64,000 bases of DNA from an uncultured Lachnospiraceae bacterium (GTDB lineage: Bacteria; Bacillota; Clostridia; Lachnospirales; Lachnospiraceae), in contig CAJTRL010000012.1 of assembly GCA_910578715.1 (NCBI GenBank), forward strand, positions 7,699-71,698, given 5' to 3'. Of the stretch, positions 17,683 through 26,111 are shown in pieces; within the stretch, counting starts at the first letter, position 1, and each line of letters starts with the position of its first letter. The notes below the pieces were generated by a model that saw nothing but the letters and a program-made list of their open reading frames with translations, had not been told where the DNA came from and searched no databases. Made by a program: the position numbers and the translations under genes.

Positions 17683-18615
17683 TCAGCCCCGCCTTATCTT
17701 TCCATGAACCTTACGCAATACCTGTTTTACCGCCAGCATGCCTTTTTTCCAGAAGATTCTGGCTTTGCTGACCGGCGGCGCCAGCAGATAATCGTATTCC
17801 GATAAATGTTCCCGCAGATATTCCGGATAAGACTCGTCTATCTCCACCCGGATAAACCGCGCATCTCTTCCAAAAATATCTTCGCCGCAAAGCAGCCTGT
17901 CCAGCGCCTCCGTCAAATATCTGGAAGTATTATATTCCTGATGCGCCGCCGCTTTTACCTTATCGCCAATGCGCTTCGCCACGTCTTTTTCCCCATTGCC
18001 GCCCATATAGCCGAAATGCCAGCCGCCGTCCGCCACCCGGACGCTTTCAGGCGAATGCACGGGAACCTCCCGCAGATAGACGATGCCTTTTTCCGGCAGA
18101 TTTCCGAAACTGCATACCTTCGTACCGAGCCACTGCCTGACGGGGACGCCCGGAAACTCTCCTGTTATCGACAGCAGATTACCGGAAACTTCCTCCATAT
18201 TCAGAAAGCAGTAAAACATTCTCTGCGCAAAATGATAGACCTTCGATGCGTCGAAATGGGAAAGCACTTCCATAAGCGCCTTCGGATTGGGAATCTCATC
18301 CACATCGCTGAAAATAACGATGTCCTCCGGTTTACAGTCTCTCAATGCCCTGATGAGCTGGTTTTTCTGGAACTTATCCCGCTCATGGGTCATCACTCCC
18401 TCCATCGGGGAATTTTCCACCGCCACATACAGGATTTTATCCGCAAACTCCGCGAACCTTTCCCGGTTTTCATCAAAAATCATCGGTTTGGGTTCTCCTG
18501 AAAAGGTCACGGAAGACTCTTCAATAACAAATTTATCCACATAGGGCGCCATGATATGCAGGCGCAGCTTCAAGATATCCAGTTCATTGAAAAACGGAAT
18601 ACAGTCGTAAATCAT
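17683..18615 (-). CDS. GT17-like glycosyltransferase
   Basis: 310 residues from the ATG at 18615, chosen because AGAGGA lies four bases upstream and the protein then begins MIYDCIPFFNELDIL as in the family. Family features are the early FFNELD, FVIEESSVTFSGEPKP, IVIFSDVDEIPNP (the DXD-type segment) and GWHFGYMGG. GT17 was defined on eukaryotic beta-1,4-GlcNAc transferases; bacterial members in capsule loci are common but poorly characterised. It should be a soluble, membrane-associated cytoplasmic enzyme. It sits next to a DUF5672 gene, another putative transferase. Confidence 0.85.
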   Translation of the reverse strand: MIYDCIPFFNELDILKLRLHIMAPYVDKFVIEESSVTFSGEPKPMIFDENRERFAEFADKILYVAVENSPMEGVMTHERDKFQKNQLIRALRDCKPEDIVIFSDVDEIPNPKALMEVLSHFDASKVYHFAQRMFYCFLNMEEVSGNLLSITGEFPGVPVRQWLGTKVCSFGNLPEKGIVYLREVPVHSPESVRVADGGWHFGYMGGNGEKDVAKRIGDKVKAAAHQEYNTSRYLTEALDRLLCGEDIFGRDARFIRVEIDESYPEYLREHLSEYDYLLAPPVSKARIFWKKGMLAVKQVLRKVHGKIRRG

Positions 18616-18660
18616 TTTTCCTCTCATTCCGCCGCGCATGCGGCATTTTAATTTTCAATC

Positions 18661-19443
18661 TTACTCCCATCTGCCTGCTTCAGCACGCATTCTCTTCAGC
18701 TTCCGCCAGAACAGAAATGGCCTGATAAAGTCTTTTATCTTCTGCCACCGCACCTTCCACGGGTTCACAAAATGCGGATACTGAGCGTTTCTTCCACGCC
18801 ATTTGTGGAACAGAAACGGCTTCTCGATGTCCGCCACTTCCGGAATCATGTGTTCATGGCCGAAATACTTCGCGACTTCAATCGGTGCAAAACGCATCCC
18901 CGCCTCTTCGATGACATTCTTATTTTTACAGCACAGAAACGTATCTTCGTTGTAATCACCGTCCGGCATCTTTTCCCATTTCAGGGCCGCCTGTTTCGGG
19001 AACTGTAACAGCCTTTTGCTCCGGATGGAAACGCTGTTCCCTACCCGGCAGATTTCTCCCCTGGAATCCCGGTAAGCATAATCGTTCTTTGGAAGCGGCC
19101 AGGGCGAGCCGATATAATCGTAATCCAAAAATTCCCTGCGCCAGCTTTCCGGGTGCACCACAAACCCATCGTAATGCACGAGCAGCACAAACTCCGTATC
19201 GATGTGCTCCGCCAGTTCATACACCATCTTATAATTAAACGCGTCGATATCCTTCAATTTGGATGTATGCTTATAATGAATGCCTTTGGGAAGGAAAATG
19301 GGCTTTCTGTGGGTAATCAGAACCACGTCCCCAAACTCGATTCCGCGCATACTGTATTCGAGCGCCCGTATCGTTTCATAAAGATTGACGCTGGTCATCG
19401 CTGCCAGCGTGACATTCGGAAGTTGTAACTTTTCCACTCCCAT
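18661..19443 (-). CDS. DUF5672 family putative glycosyltransferase
   Basis: 260 residues. Recognisable DUF5672 features are LPNVTLAAMTSVN at the start, the LLVHYDGFVVHPESW segment with an acidic pair position typical of GT-A transferases, YDYIGSPWPLP, CRVGNSVSIRSKRLL and NEDTFLCC. The family is usually found in polysaccharide loci and is predicted to be glycosyltransferase-like; no biochemical function can be stated. It precedes the GT17-like gene by 45 bases. Confidence 0.8.
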   Translation of the reverse strand: MGVEKLQLPNVTLAAMTSVNLYETIRALEYSMRGIEFGDVVLITHRKPIFLPKGIHYKHTSKLKDIDAFNYKMVYELAEHIDTEFVLLVHYDGFVVHPESWRREFLDYDYIGSPWPLPKNDYAYRDSRGEICRVGNSVSIRSKRLLQFPKQAALKWEKMPDGDYNEDTFLCCKNKNVIEEAGMRFAPIEVAKYFGHEHMIPEVADIEKPFLFHKWRGRNAQYPHFVNPWKVRWQKIKDFIRPFLFWRKLKRMRAEAGRWE

Positions 19444-19460
19444 ATGACCACCGTTCCTTT

Positions 19461-21101
19461 CTATTCTCCTGTACCGGAGTCGCCTTCACTCAGTTTCACC
19501 CAGTCTTTTCCATAATAATCGGCAACCGCAAGATTCAGCCAGTTTCCCGCGTCCGTTGACAAATCCTCGAAGTCGAACAATGCCGGCCTTGCGGAAAAAG
19601 GCTCTATCATAACTTTCGTTACCGTATCGTCCACATAAAGCGCATGCCGCTCCATTGCCTCCTCATAGTAAACAGCTGCATCGCCGTTTGTCAGGGAACG
19701 CAGGGCCGAAATGCCCGTATAAGTGTTCTTATCCGCCGTCAGCGTCCATATCAGCAAAACGAGCAGAACGCAGGCGGCCGTCATCCGGTTCCCGGCGCGC
19801 TCTAAAAACATGCCAAGATACGCTCCCGCAGAGTGCGCGTCCGACTCCCTGAACGCCCCGCTCCCGTTCCGGTGCCCCAGCCACCCGAACCAGTATACCG
19901 TTACGAAGAACAGACACAGATAATAAACCATCTGAATAATATTATCCACCCTGGACAGGCCTGCCATACCGACCGCATACAGGGTCGGCGTGAACATCGC
20001 GGACAAAAGGCAGAAAGCCCCCGCCGTCACCCAGACGGGATGCGCAAAACGCATTTCGGATTTTTTTCCAATCCGCCAGAATACCGGAAGGAGCGCAAGC
20101 CAGATAATAATGACAAATGTGTCAGTCCAGCTTATGGTAAAAACAACCGCATAGTAAAATGACAGAAGAACTGCCATCACCGGCGAATAGCCCACATCCG
20201 TATCGATACTCGCCCGCATCGCATTCCCCGGCGCCAGAATATTGCACAGAAAACCCGCCGTAAACGAAAGAAACGGGAGCAGAACCAGGAATGCCTTCTG
20301 CCTTTTTTTTATAAAAGCAAATAGCAGCAATAGCGTCAGCAATATCTCGGCCTGTAATGCGGTCACAAGATTGCCGCCTCCCACGATAACGCCGAGCAGA
20401 ACAGCCGCCGCGCACCTCCAGGCCGCCGCTCCTTTTTTTTCCGTCCATAAAATTCCCGACACAAGTGTCAGCATTATAAAAAACAGCGATTCCATCAATA
20501 TATAATGGGTCGCGCCGTTATACCAGTAAATCCCCTCAAAAGGCGCTTCCATCACCTGATAGAACATAAAAAGCAGAAGAAACATCACGAGCGACGCCCG
20601 CTTTGCGTCACTGCCAAGCCACTTGGTGAGAATCTGCCTTCCAAGCACAAAAGTGCCCCCCGCGAACATGCCAATCATGACGATGGGTACGAGAAACGCC
20701 GCTTTATACCAGAAATTCATCGGACAGACCGCCATCAGGAAACAAGATACATAAGTGCCCTGCCAGTTTACAAAAAATTCCCCTGTCTGCCGCAGTGCGG
20801 TCAGGATGGACTGCCACAAAGAACCGGTAGCCATCCAGGTATCATGAACCTGTCTGCCGTAATTATAATCGTCGATGCACATCACATTGTATCTTCCAAG
20901 CAATAACAGCGGAAGAACCGATACCGCAAACAAAACCACCGCGCATACTGTCATTTTCCGCACAGAAATCCTGTCGACGGCGGAGGCAGTACGTGCCATA
21001 TGCTTTTGAATACCGCTTGTTATTTTTTCATATTTTCCCTTGATGGCACCCTGTTCCCGCTTTGTATGTTCTGTCTTTTGCTCTGCACTGTCTCGCTTCA
21101 C
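19461..21101 (-). CDS. DUF6056 family multi-pass membrane protein
   Basis: 546 residues from a GTG at 21101 that overlaps the stop of the upstream gene (GTGA). About twelve transmembrane segments. The first outside loop has YNVMCIDDYNYGRQVHD and, further on, FFVNWQGTYVSCFLMA; an aspartate-rich first loop is typical of GT-C type transferases. The C-terminal extracytoplasmic tail ends with NLAVADYYGKDWVKL. A second member of the same family at 34924-36414 shares the D-x-x-x-x-G first loop, the WQGTY motif and the AxYYGK tail. Function is unknown; a polyprenyl-linked sugar transferase is a reasonable inference. Confidence 0.78.
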   Translation of the reverse strand: MKRDSAEQKTEHTKREQGAIKGKYEKITSGIQKHMARTASAVDRISVRKMTVCAVVLFAVSVLPLLLLGRYNVMCIDDYNYGRQVHDTWMATGSLWQSILTALRQTGEFFVNWQGTYVSCFLMAVCPMNFWYKAAFLVPIVMIGMFAGGTFVLGRQILTKWLGSDAKRASLVMFLLLFMFYQVMEAPFEGIYWYNGATHYILMESLFFIMLTLVSGILWTEKKGAAAWRCAAAVLLGVIVGGGNLVTALQAEILLTLLLLFAFIKKRQKAFLVLLPFLSFTAGFLCNILAPGNAMRASIDTDVGYSPVMAVLLSFYYAVVFTISWTDTFVIIIWLALLPVFWRIGKKSEMRFAHPVWVTAGAFCLLSAMFTPTLYAVGMAGLSRVDNIIQMVYYLCLFFVTVYWFGWLGHRNGSGAFRESDAHSAGAYLGMFLERAGNRMTAACVLLVLLIWTLTADKNTYTGISALRSLTNGDAAVYYEEAMERHALYVDDTVTKVMIEPFSARPALFDFEDLSTDAGNWLNLAVADYYGKDWVKLSEGDSGTGE

Positions 21102-22129
21102 CTGCCCAGTCTCTCCTTTATCCGCCGCCGTACTCCGCGGGCAATTTTACCGCAATATGCTTTTCCGTAAATATATTTTCCTTGAAGCATCATGGTTTTC
21201 AGCCGGAGGCCCTCCGGCTTCTCGTTCAGGCGGGCATATTTGCGGGAAGTTCTTTTGTACTCCGCCAGCTCTTCTCTGCATTCTGCGGCGGTAAATACGC
21301 GCCCCCGTCTGTCCATATAATGCCAGCCCTCATATATATTCTGCTCCGACGCCCAGTAGCCGTCGGACACGTTATGTCTCGCCCAGTATTTGGGGGCCAG
21401 TATATACTGCACCGTATCGCTCGTAAAGGCTGGAAAATAAGAGAACGAGGAATTGGCGAGCAGCAGATACCTGGCATTTTTTAAAATGCTGTAATCCTTT
21501 GCCAAATCAAAATTATAGGCCGGAATGCCTGGCAGGAACTTCCCGGCCTCCTTCACGTCGTTGGTGATAATCATAAATTCCATCCGGGGATTGACCTTCC
21601 GCATCTGCGCCATGCCACGGAGCCAGTATCTTTTCCGAAGATACAGCTCCGGAGAGCCCATGTAATCGCTGCACCGCAAATGCAGAATGCAGAGGTTCTC
21701 CCGGCTGTACTCCTTACAGTCATATTCCGGTTTCACGGAAAGCCATTGTTTGATTTCTTCCTTATGACGGATAAAATAGTCCTCCGCCTGGAAATTACCG
21801 TATAAAAGCGTATCGTCCTCTATATCGAATAAGGCTTTGTCCGCGTCCGTCACATATACGCCATGCGTCAGGTCATGTTTGGAATTGCCCGCAAAAAGCC
21901 TGTCCTCTTTTTCATAATAAACTTTCTGATAATCTTCTTTCCGGGAAGGCACGCCGTAATCCAGATTCATAAAATAGAGTCCGCAGCTGCTGTGCATATT
22001 ATTGGCAAAATGCTCCGGGTCGAGAACGCTGAACTGATACCCTTTGTCCATCGCAATACATCTTGTCGTCACATAGAAAAACAACTGATTTCCGAGCCCG
22101 AACCCTTCCTGCGTTTCAATTCCTAACAT
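21098..22129 (-). CDS. GT11-like glycosyltransferase
   Basis: 343 residues from ATG 22129; an upstream in-frame start at 22219 would overlap the ABC gene by 62 bases. The N-terminal EGFGLGNQLFFYVTTRC matches the GLGNQ motif, and LHLRCSDYMG near residue 165 replaces the usual HxRRGDY box, keeping His, the first Arg and Asp-Tyr. The ARYLLLANSSFSYFPAF segment corresponds to the conserved NSSFSWW region. It is therefore a divergent GT11-fold enzyme; the donor may not be GDP-fucose. The C-terminal 60 residues are very basic, suggesting contact with the membrane. Confidence 0.78.
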   Translation of the reverse strand: MLGIETQEGFGLGNQLFFYVTTRCIAMDKGYQFSVLDPEHFANNMHSSCGLYFMNLDYGVPSRKEDYQKVYYEKEDRLFAGNSKHDLTHGVYVTDADKALFDIEDDTLLYGNFQAEDYFIRHKEEIKQWLSVKPEYDCKEYSRENLCILHLRCSDYMGSPELYLRKRYWLRGMAQMRKVNPRMEFMIITNDVKEAGKFLPGIPAYNFDLAKDYSILKNARYLLLANSSFSYFPAFTSDTVQYILAPKYWARHNVSDGYWASEQNIYEGWHYMDRRGRVFTAAECREELAEYKRTSRKYARLNEKPEGLRLKTMMLQGKYIYGKAYCGKIARGVRRRIKERLGR

Positions 22130-22157
22130 ACAATACCCATACCTTTCTTCCGGCCTG

Positions 22158-23984
22158 TTACAGACTGCTCTCCACGATTTGCTCTCCATCCACTTTATAG
22201 ATGATATCGCATTTCGCAATCGTATTCAGCCGGTGCGCGATAATAACCATCGTCTTTTTCCCGTGGAAGCTGTTGACCGCATCCATAACCGCTTTTTCCG
22301 TATCGTTATCGAGCGCGGAGGTCGCCTCGTCGAAAACGAGAATCTCCGGGTCGTGATATAATGCCCTCGCAATCCCGATACGCTGTCTCTGTCCGCCGGA
22401 AATTCTGACACCTCTGTCACCAATTGTCGTATCGAGCCCTTCCGGCAGTTCTTCGATAAATTCTTTCAACTGTGCTTCTTCCAGCACTTCCCAGATTCTT
22501 TTCTCATCGATTTTATCCGCGTCGATTCCGAAGGCGATATTGTCCCGGATGGACTCGTCCACGAGATAAATGGACTGTGGAATATAACCAATCTGGGAAA
22601 GCCACGCGTCATAATCATCAAAAATATTTTTGCCGTCCCAGGTGATGGTCCCCTTCTGTGCATGCAGTAAGCCGAGCAGAATATCTACAATCGTCGATTT
22701 TCCGGCCCCCGAAGGCCCCATGATGCCGACGGACTGCCCGCGCTTCACTTCCATGTGGGCGTCCGTGAAAATATTTTTATCCGTCCCCGGATAGGCGAAC
22801 GTAATATGGTCGAGCACGATTTTATCCCGTAAAACGGGCTTTTCCTTTCTATCGGCGCCGCCCGTTTCTTTTTTCTCTTCCGCTCCATACCCTGTCACGC
22901 TGCCGTTCACATCCTGTTTCATGCTTTCGTTCAGATTTTCATACAGATAATCCAGACAGGGCTGTGAATAGGAGATTTCCGACAGATAAGTATTGATACG
23001 GTTGGCGCTGGGCATGACGCGGACCGCCGCCACCGCAAAGGCGGTGAGCTGTGGAATCAGCACGTTGATATTGCCGCCTCCAAGAATATATACCATGATA
23101 AAAGCCAGCATGCTGACAATAAATATCATCTCAATCATCAGCCTCGGCAGATTATTTAATACCGCATAGTTTCTCGCCACGTTGGCGCCGATGCTTCCGC
23201 TTTCATAATAATTCCGGACAAAAAACTCTTCCCGGTGCAGTACTTTAACGTCTTTGAGCCCGTAAATGGACTGAATGCGCCATTTGGCGATTCTGGACTG
23301 TATCTCCTGATTTTTTCTTCCAATCGCGTTCAGACGCGGTTTCAGGATTTTAGATAACAGCAGCGTCATGCCGAGGAAAAGCACGACGATAAAAAAGGTC
23401 ATGGCCGGACTGACAATCACCAGCACAATGCACAGAAAAGCCGAAACCACGATTTCCGTAATCATTTGTATCAGAACGAGAATCAGCTGGAACGCATTGG
23501 GAATGTCGCTGTCCGTCAGCCGGAATACCGTCGGGATATCCGCACCCAGATATTCTTCATAAGGCCTGTTCAGAAATTCACGCATTACACGGCTTATCAT
23601 CCGGTTCCTGTTTCTCGTGACAAAAGTATTCTGCACATAGGTCTGAAATAGCAGATACGTATTTTTGACAACATAAAGAACCATGAGCGCCGCCAGCATA
23701 ATAATAATCAGACGGTTTCCGTCTCCCATCCGTGCCATGTCAGCCGTCCCGATATGCAGAAAACGCAGAACTTTTCCGACAATTTCATTCTCATAAAGCG
23801 CTTCCGGCTCCATAATCCCCTGAACGAGCGGAACCATCATGGAAACGCCGAGCGTCTCTAACAGGCCCCCGATTAAAATCAGAATGCCGAGCCCGATGAA
23901 CTGCAACTTCTGTTTTCTGTCAAAAAGATAGCCGATTTTCTGAAGCATCGTTATCTTCTTTTCTTTCTGTGACCGTTTCTTCAT
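22158..23984 (-). CDS. ABC transporter with fused permease and ATPase, lipid-linked glycan flippase-like
   Basis: 608 residues: six transmembrane helices (about 20-330), a charged low-complexity linker (about 350-395, GSVTGYGAEEKKETGG...), then a nucleotide-binding domain with Walker A GPSGAGKST near 420, signature ISGGQRQRIGIARAL near 528, Walker B ILVFDEATSALD near 546 and a switch His in IIAHRLNTI. The half-transporter layout and context resemble PglK/MsbA-type flippases of lipid-linked oligosaccharides. Because a PglC-type initiating transferase is also present, it could flip a second glycan. Peptide or drug export is less likely here. Confidence 0.9.
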   Translation of the reverse strand: MKKRSQKEKKITMLQKIGYLFDRKQKLQFIGLGILILIGGLLETLGVSMMVPLVQGIMEPEALYENEIVGKVLRFLHIGTADMARMGDGNRLIIIMLAALMVLYVVKNTYLLFQTYVQNTFVTRNRNRMISRVMREFLNRPYEEYLGADIPTVFRLTDSDIPNAFQLILVLIQMITEIVVSAFLCIVLVIVSPAMTFFIVVLFLGMTLLLSKILKPRLNAIGRKNQEIQSRIAKWRIQSIYGLKDVKVLHREEFFVRNYYESGSIGANVARNYAVLNNLPRLMIEMIFIVSMLAFIMVYILGGGNINVLIPQLTAFAVAAVRVMPSANRINTYLSEISYSQPCLDYLYENLNESMKQDVNGSVTGYGAEEKKETGGADRKEKPVLRDKIVLDHITFAYPGTDKNIFTDAHMEVKRGQSVGIMGPSGAGKSTIVDILLGLLHAQKGTITWDGKNIFDDYDAWLSQIGYIPQSIYLVDESIRDNIAFGIDADKIDEKRIWEVLEEAQLKEFIEELPEGLDTTIGDRGVRISGGQRQRIGIARALYHDPEILVFDEATSALDNDTEKAVMDAVNSFHGKKTMVIIAHRLNTIAKCDIIYKVDGEQIVESSL

Positions 23985-24108
23985 CTATATGACCATGTCC
24001 TTTCCCGCAAATAACACTGTTTCTGCCTTCGTCTGCGCGGTATGCCGTTGTTTCCGATGCGCTCTTAGACTGCCCGCGCCGCTTCCATTTCCGGTATAGT
24101 CCGCAATG

Positions 24109-25005
24109 TCATTCCCAGGCGCCGATTCGTATCATATCTGCCCTGTAGATATCCGAACAGTCCCATCCGTTCAGCCAGTTTTCCGGCGCAATAACCTGTT
24201 TATCCGGGTTGTCGTTCAAATAGGAAGCCCACCAGCTGAAGCTGCTGTTTGCCAGAATATTGTTTCTGCACCGGCTCATCAGCATCAGCGCTTCATAATC
24301 CCTGTTGTCCGGCAGTTCAACCAGGACGACCGGAAAATTCCCATGCGCTCTGAGTCTTTCCGCCGCCCACTGATTATCATTGGTAAAAAGATAAAAGGTA
24401 CAGTCAGGATGACTTTCCATCATCATTTTAACGGCGTTCTCATAATAGGCTTCCGTGCAGATATTGCCGAACAGTTCCTGATTCTGCGGCAGAAGATAAT
24501 CGCCTCTCCGCACATGAATGCTGACGGATTCGCTCTGTTCCATCCGTTTCAGATAGTTTTCGGCCTGTCCGGACAGTCCATATCCCTTTTCTCTGCTCTT
24601 TCTGACATTTTCCAGACTAAATTCCTTTTTTAACAAATTCCCCGCGTCCCGAAAATATTTTTCGGACTGCCAGTACCCTTCCAGGTAAATATCATCCCAG
24701 CCAAAAATCTTGGACTGGAAGCATTTGTTTTCTTCAAAATAGGCGCGCCTTTTCCGCCCAAACAGCTTTCTGCGCACTCTTGCCGTAAACGCCATCGAAG
24801 AATCCGTCATTTCCTCTATTTCCTGACGGTCTGCCTTTTCGTAAACAATCCCGAAAGCCGCAAGCGCCGGCTCCCGCTGCGCATCTTCCTTAAAACCCGC
24901 TTCATCATCCATTTTCACTGTTTTTCCCATACAGGTAAGCTGTTTATAGAGCGCATACTGGAACATCTGATTTCCGAGGCCGCCCGCCATCTGGATGATT
25001 ATCAT
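24109..25005 (-). CDS. GT11 alpha-1,2-fucosyltransferase-like enzyme
   Basis: 298 residues, the usual family length. MIIIQMAGGLGNQMFQYALY at the start, YLEGYWQSEKYF, SVSIHVRRGDY near residue 160, and CRNNILANSSFSWWASYLN are textbook GT11 motifs. It should transfer a deoxyhexose, normally L-fucose from GDP-fucose, in alpha-1,2 linkage. AAAGGG precedes the ATG. No gmd or fcl homologue is present in the window, so the donor must come from elsewhere or the specificity differs. It lies between the ABC exporter and a GT2. Confidence 0.93.
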   Translation of the reverse strand: MIIIQMAGGLGNQMFQYALYKQLTCMGKTVKMDDEAGFKEDAQREPALAAFGIVYEKADRQEIEEMTDSSMAFTARVRRKLFGRKRRAYFEENKCFQSKIFGWDDIYLEGYWQSEKYFRDAGNLLKKEFSLENVRKSREKGYGLSGQAENYLKRMEQSESVSIHVRRGDYLLPQNQELFGNICTEAYYENAVKMMMESHPDCTFYLFTNDNQWAAERLRAHGNFPVVLVELPDNRDYEALMLMSRCRNNILANSSFSWWASYLNDNPDKQVIAPENWLNGWDCSDIYRADMIRIGAWE

Positions 25006-25026
25006 ACCGTTTTTCCCTTTCTTTTA

Positions 25027-26094
25027 TTACCGTCTGCACCGCATTTTTATCGGAAGAATCACTCCTTCATTCAGGCGCATCACACACCAGTACAGCCGGG
25101 GAGATTTTAAGAAAAGCTCCATCTTCCTTTTTTCGTTAGCACTTGCAACTGCACACTGATAAATCCTGTCGCAGTCTTCCCGGCCTTCATTTATAACGTC
25201 TGTTATTTTTTGCAGATATTCCTTCTTTTCCGGCAGTCTGCTCTTTTTTACTTCATTATAAAAAAGAAGCAGTCTTTTACATACAAAATAGTCATGAATA
25301 TCCGCCAGGTCTTCCCTTCCAAGCGAGCGCAGATAACCGCTCCGCTCCCGGTAGGCCGGTATCTGGTCCGTAAAAGTGCGGGAATTAATCCTGGCATTCA
25401 TGATACTTCCTTCTCTGTCTATTATATAGTTATAAGCGGCACTGTCAAGGTAAACGCATTTTGCGGCCCTTCCCAGCGCTTTGGCCGAGAATACCACGTC
25501 TTCGTACCATTTCCCGACGGCAAACCGCAGTCCCTCCAGCATTTCTCTCCGGTACAGCTTATTCCATGCGGCATTCTGAATATCATATTCTTCCCGCTCT
25601 TCCACATAATATTGCAGCGCTTCCTGGCCCTCAAAAACGACAATTCGATTCACCGAAGCGTCTTCCGTATGGTCCCTGTACACCCGCCTGTAACGGCAGA
25701 CCGCCATATCCGCCTGGTGTTCCAGTGCTGCGCCCAGCATCCGCTCATACATATCCGCGTCTATCCAGTCGTCACCGTCCACAAAGCCGATAAAACTTCC
25801 CTTTGCAATATCCATTCCGACATTTCTGGCGTCCGCAAGACCTTTGTTTTCCTTATGAATCACGATAAGTCTGTCATCCTTTTCGGCCAGCCTGTCACAA
25901 ATCTCTTCTCCCCCGTCCGTAGAGCCGTCGTCCACAAGAATAATCTCCAGATTCCGGTAGGTCTGATTCAGAATGGAGCCTACGCCCCGTTCCAGATAGG
26001 GTGCGATATTATAGGCCGCCACGATGACCGATATCAGTTCGGTCTGGTTTTGGAGCGGGATATGGAAGATTGGGTTGTTTTGCAAAACTTTCAT
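25027..26094 (-). CDS. GT2 family glycosyltransferase
   Basis: 355 residues: LISVIVAAYNIAPYLERGV, IILVDDGSTDGGEEICDR, GLADARNVGMD, and FVDGDDWIDADM as the DXD region, then NAAWNKLYRREML and WYEDVVFS of capsular GT2 enzymes. AAGGAG is eight bases from the ATG. It follows the first asparagine synthetase gene by 17 bases. The specific sugar is not evident. Confidence 0.93.
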   Translation of the reverse strand: MKVLQNNPIFHIPLQNQTELISVIVAAYNIAPYLERGVGSILNQTYRNLEIILVDDGSTDGGEEICDRLAEKDDRLIVIHKENKGLADARNVGMDIAKGSFIGFVDGDDWIDADMYERMLGAALEHQADMAVCRYRRVYRDHTEDASVNRIVVFEGQEALQYYVEEREEYDIQNAAWNKLYRREMLEGLRFAVGKWYEDVVFSAKALGRAAKCVYLDSAAYNYIIDREGSIMNARINSRTFTDQIPAYRERSGYLRSLGREDLADIHDYFVCKRLLLFYNEVKKSRLPEKKEYLQKITDVINEGREDCDRIYQCAVASANEKRKMELFLKSPRLYWCVMRLNEGVILPIKMRCRR

Positions 26095-26111
26095 AGATTA
26101 AACTCCTTTTT

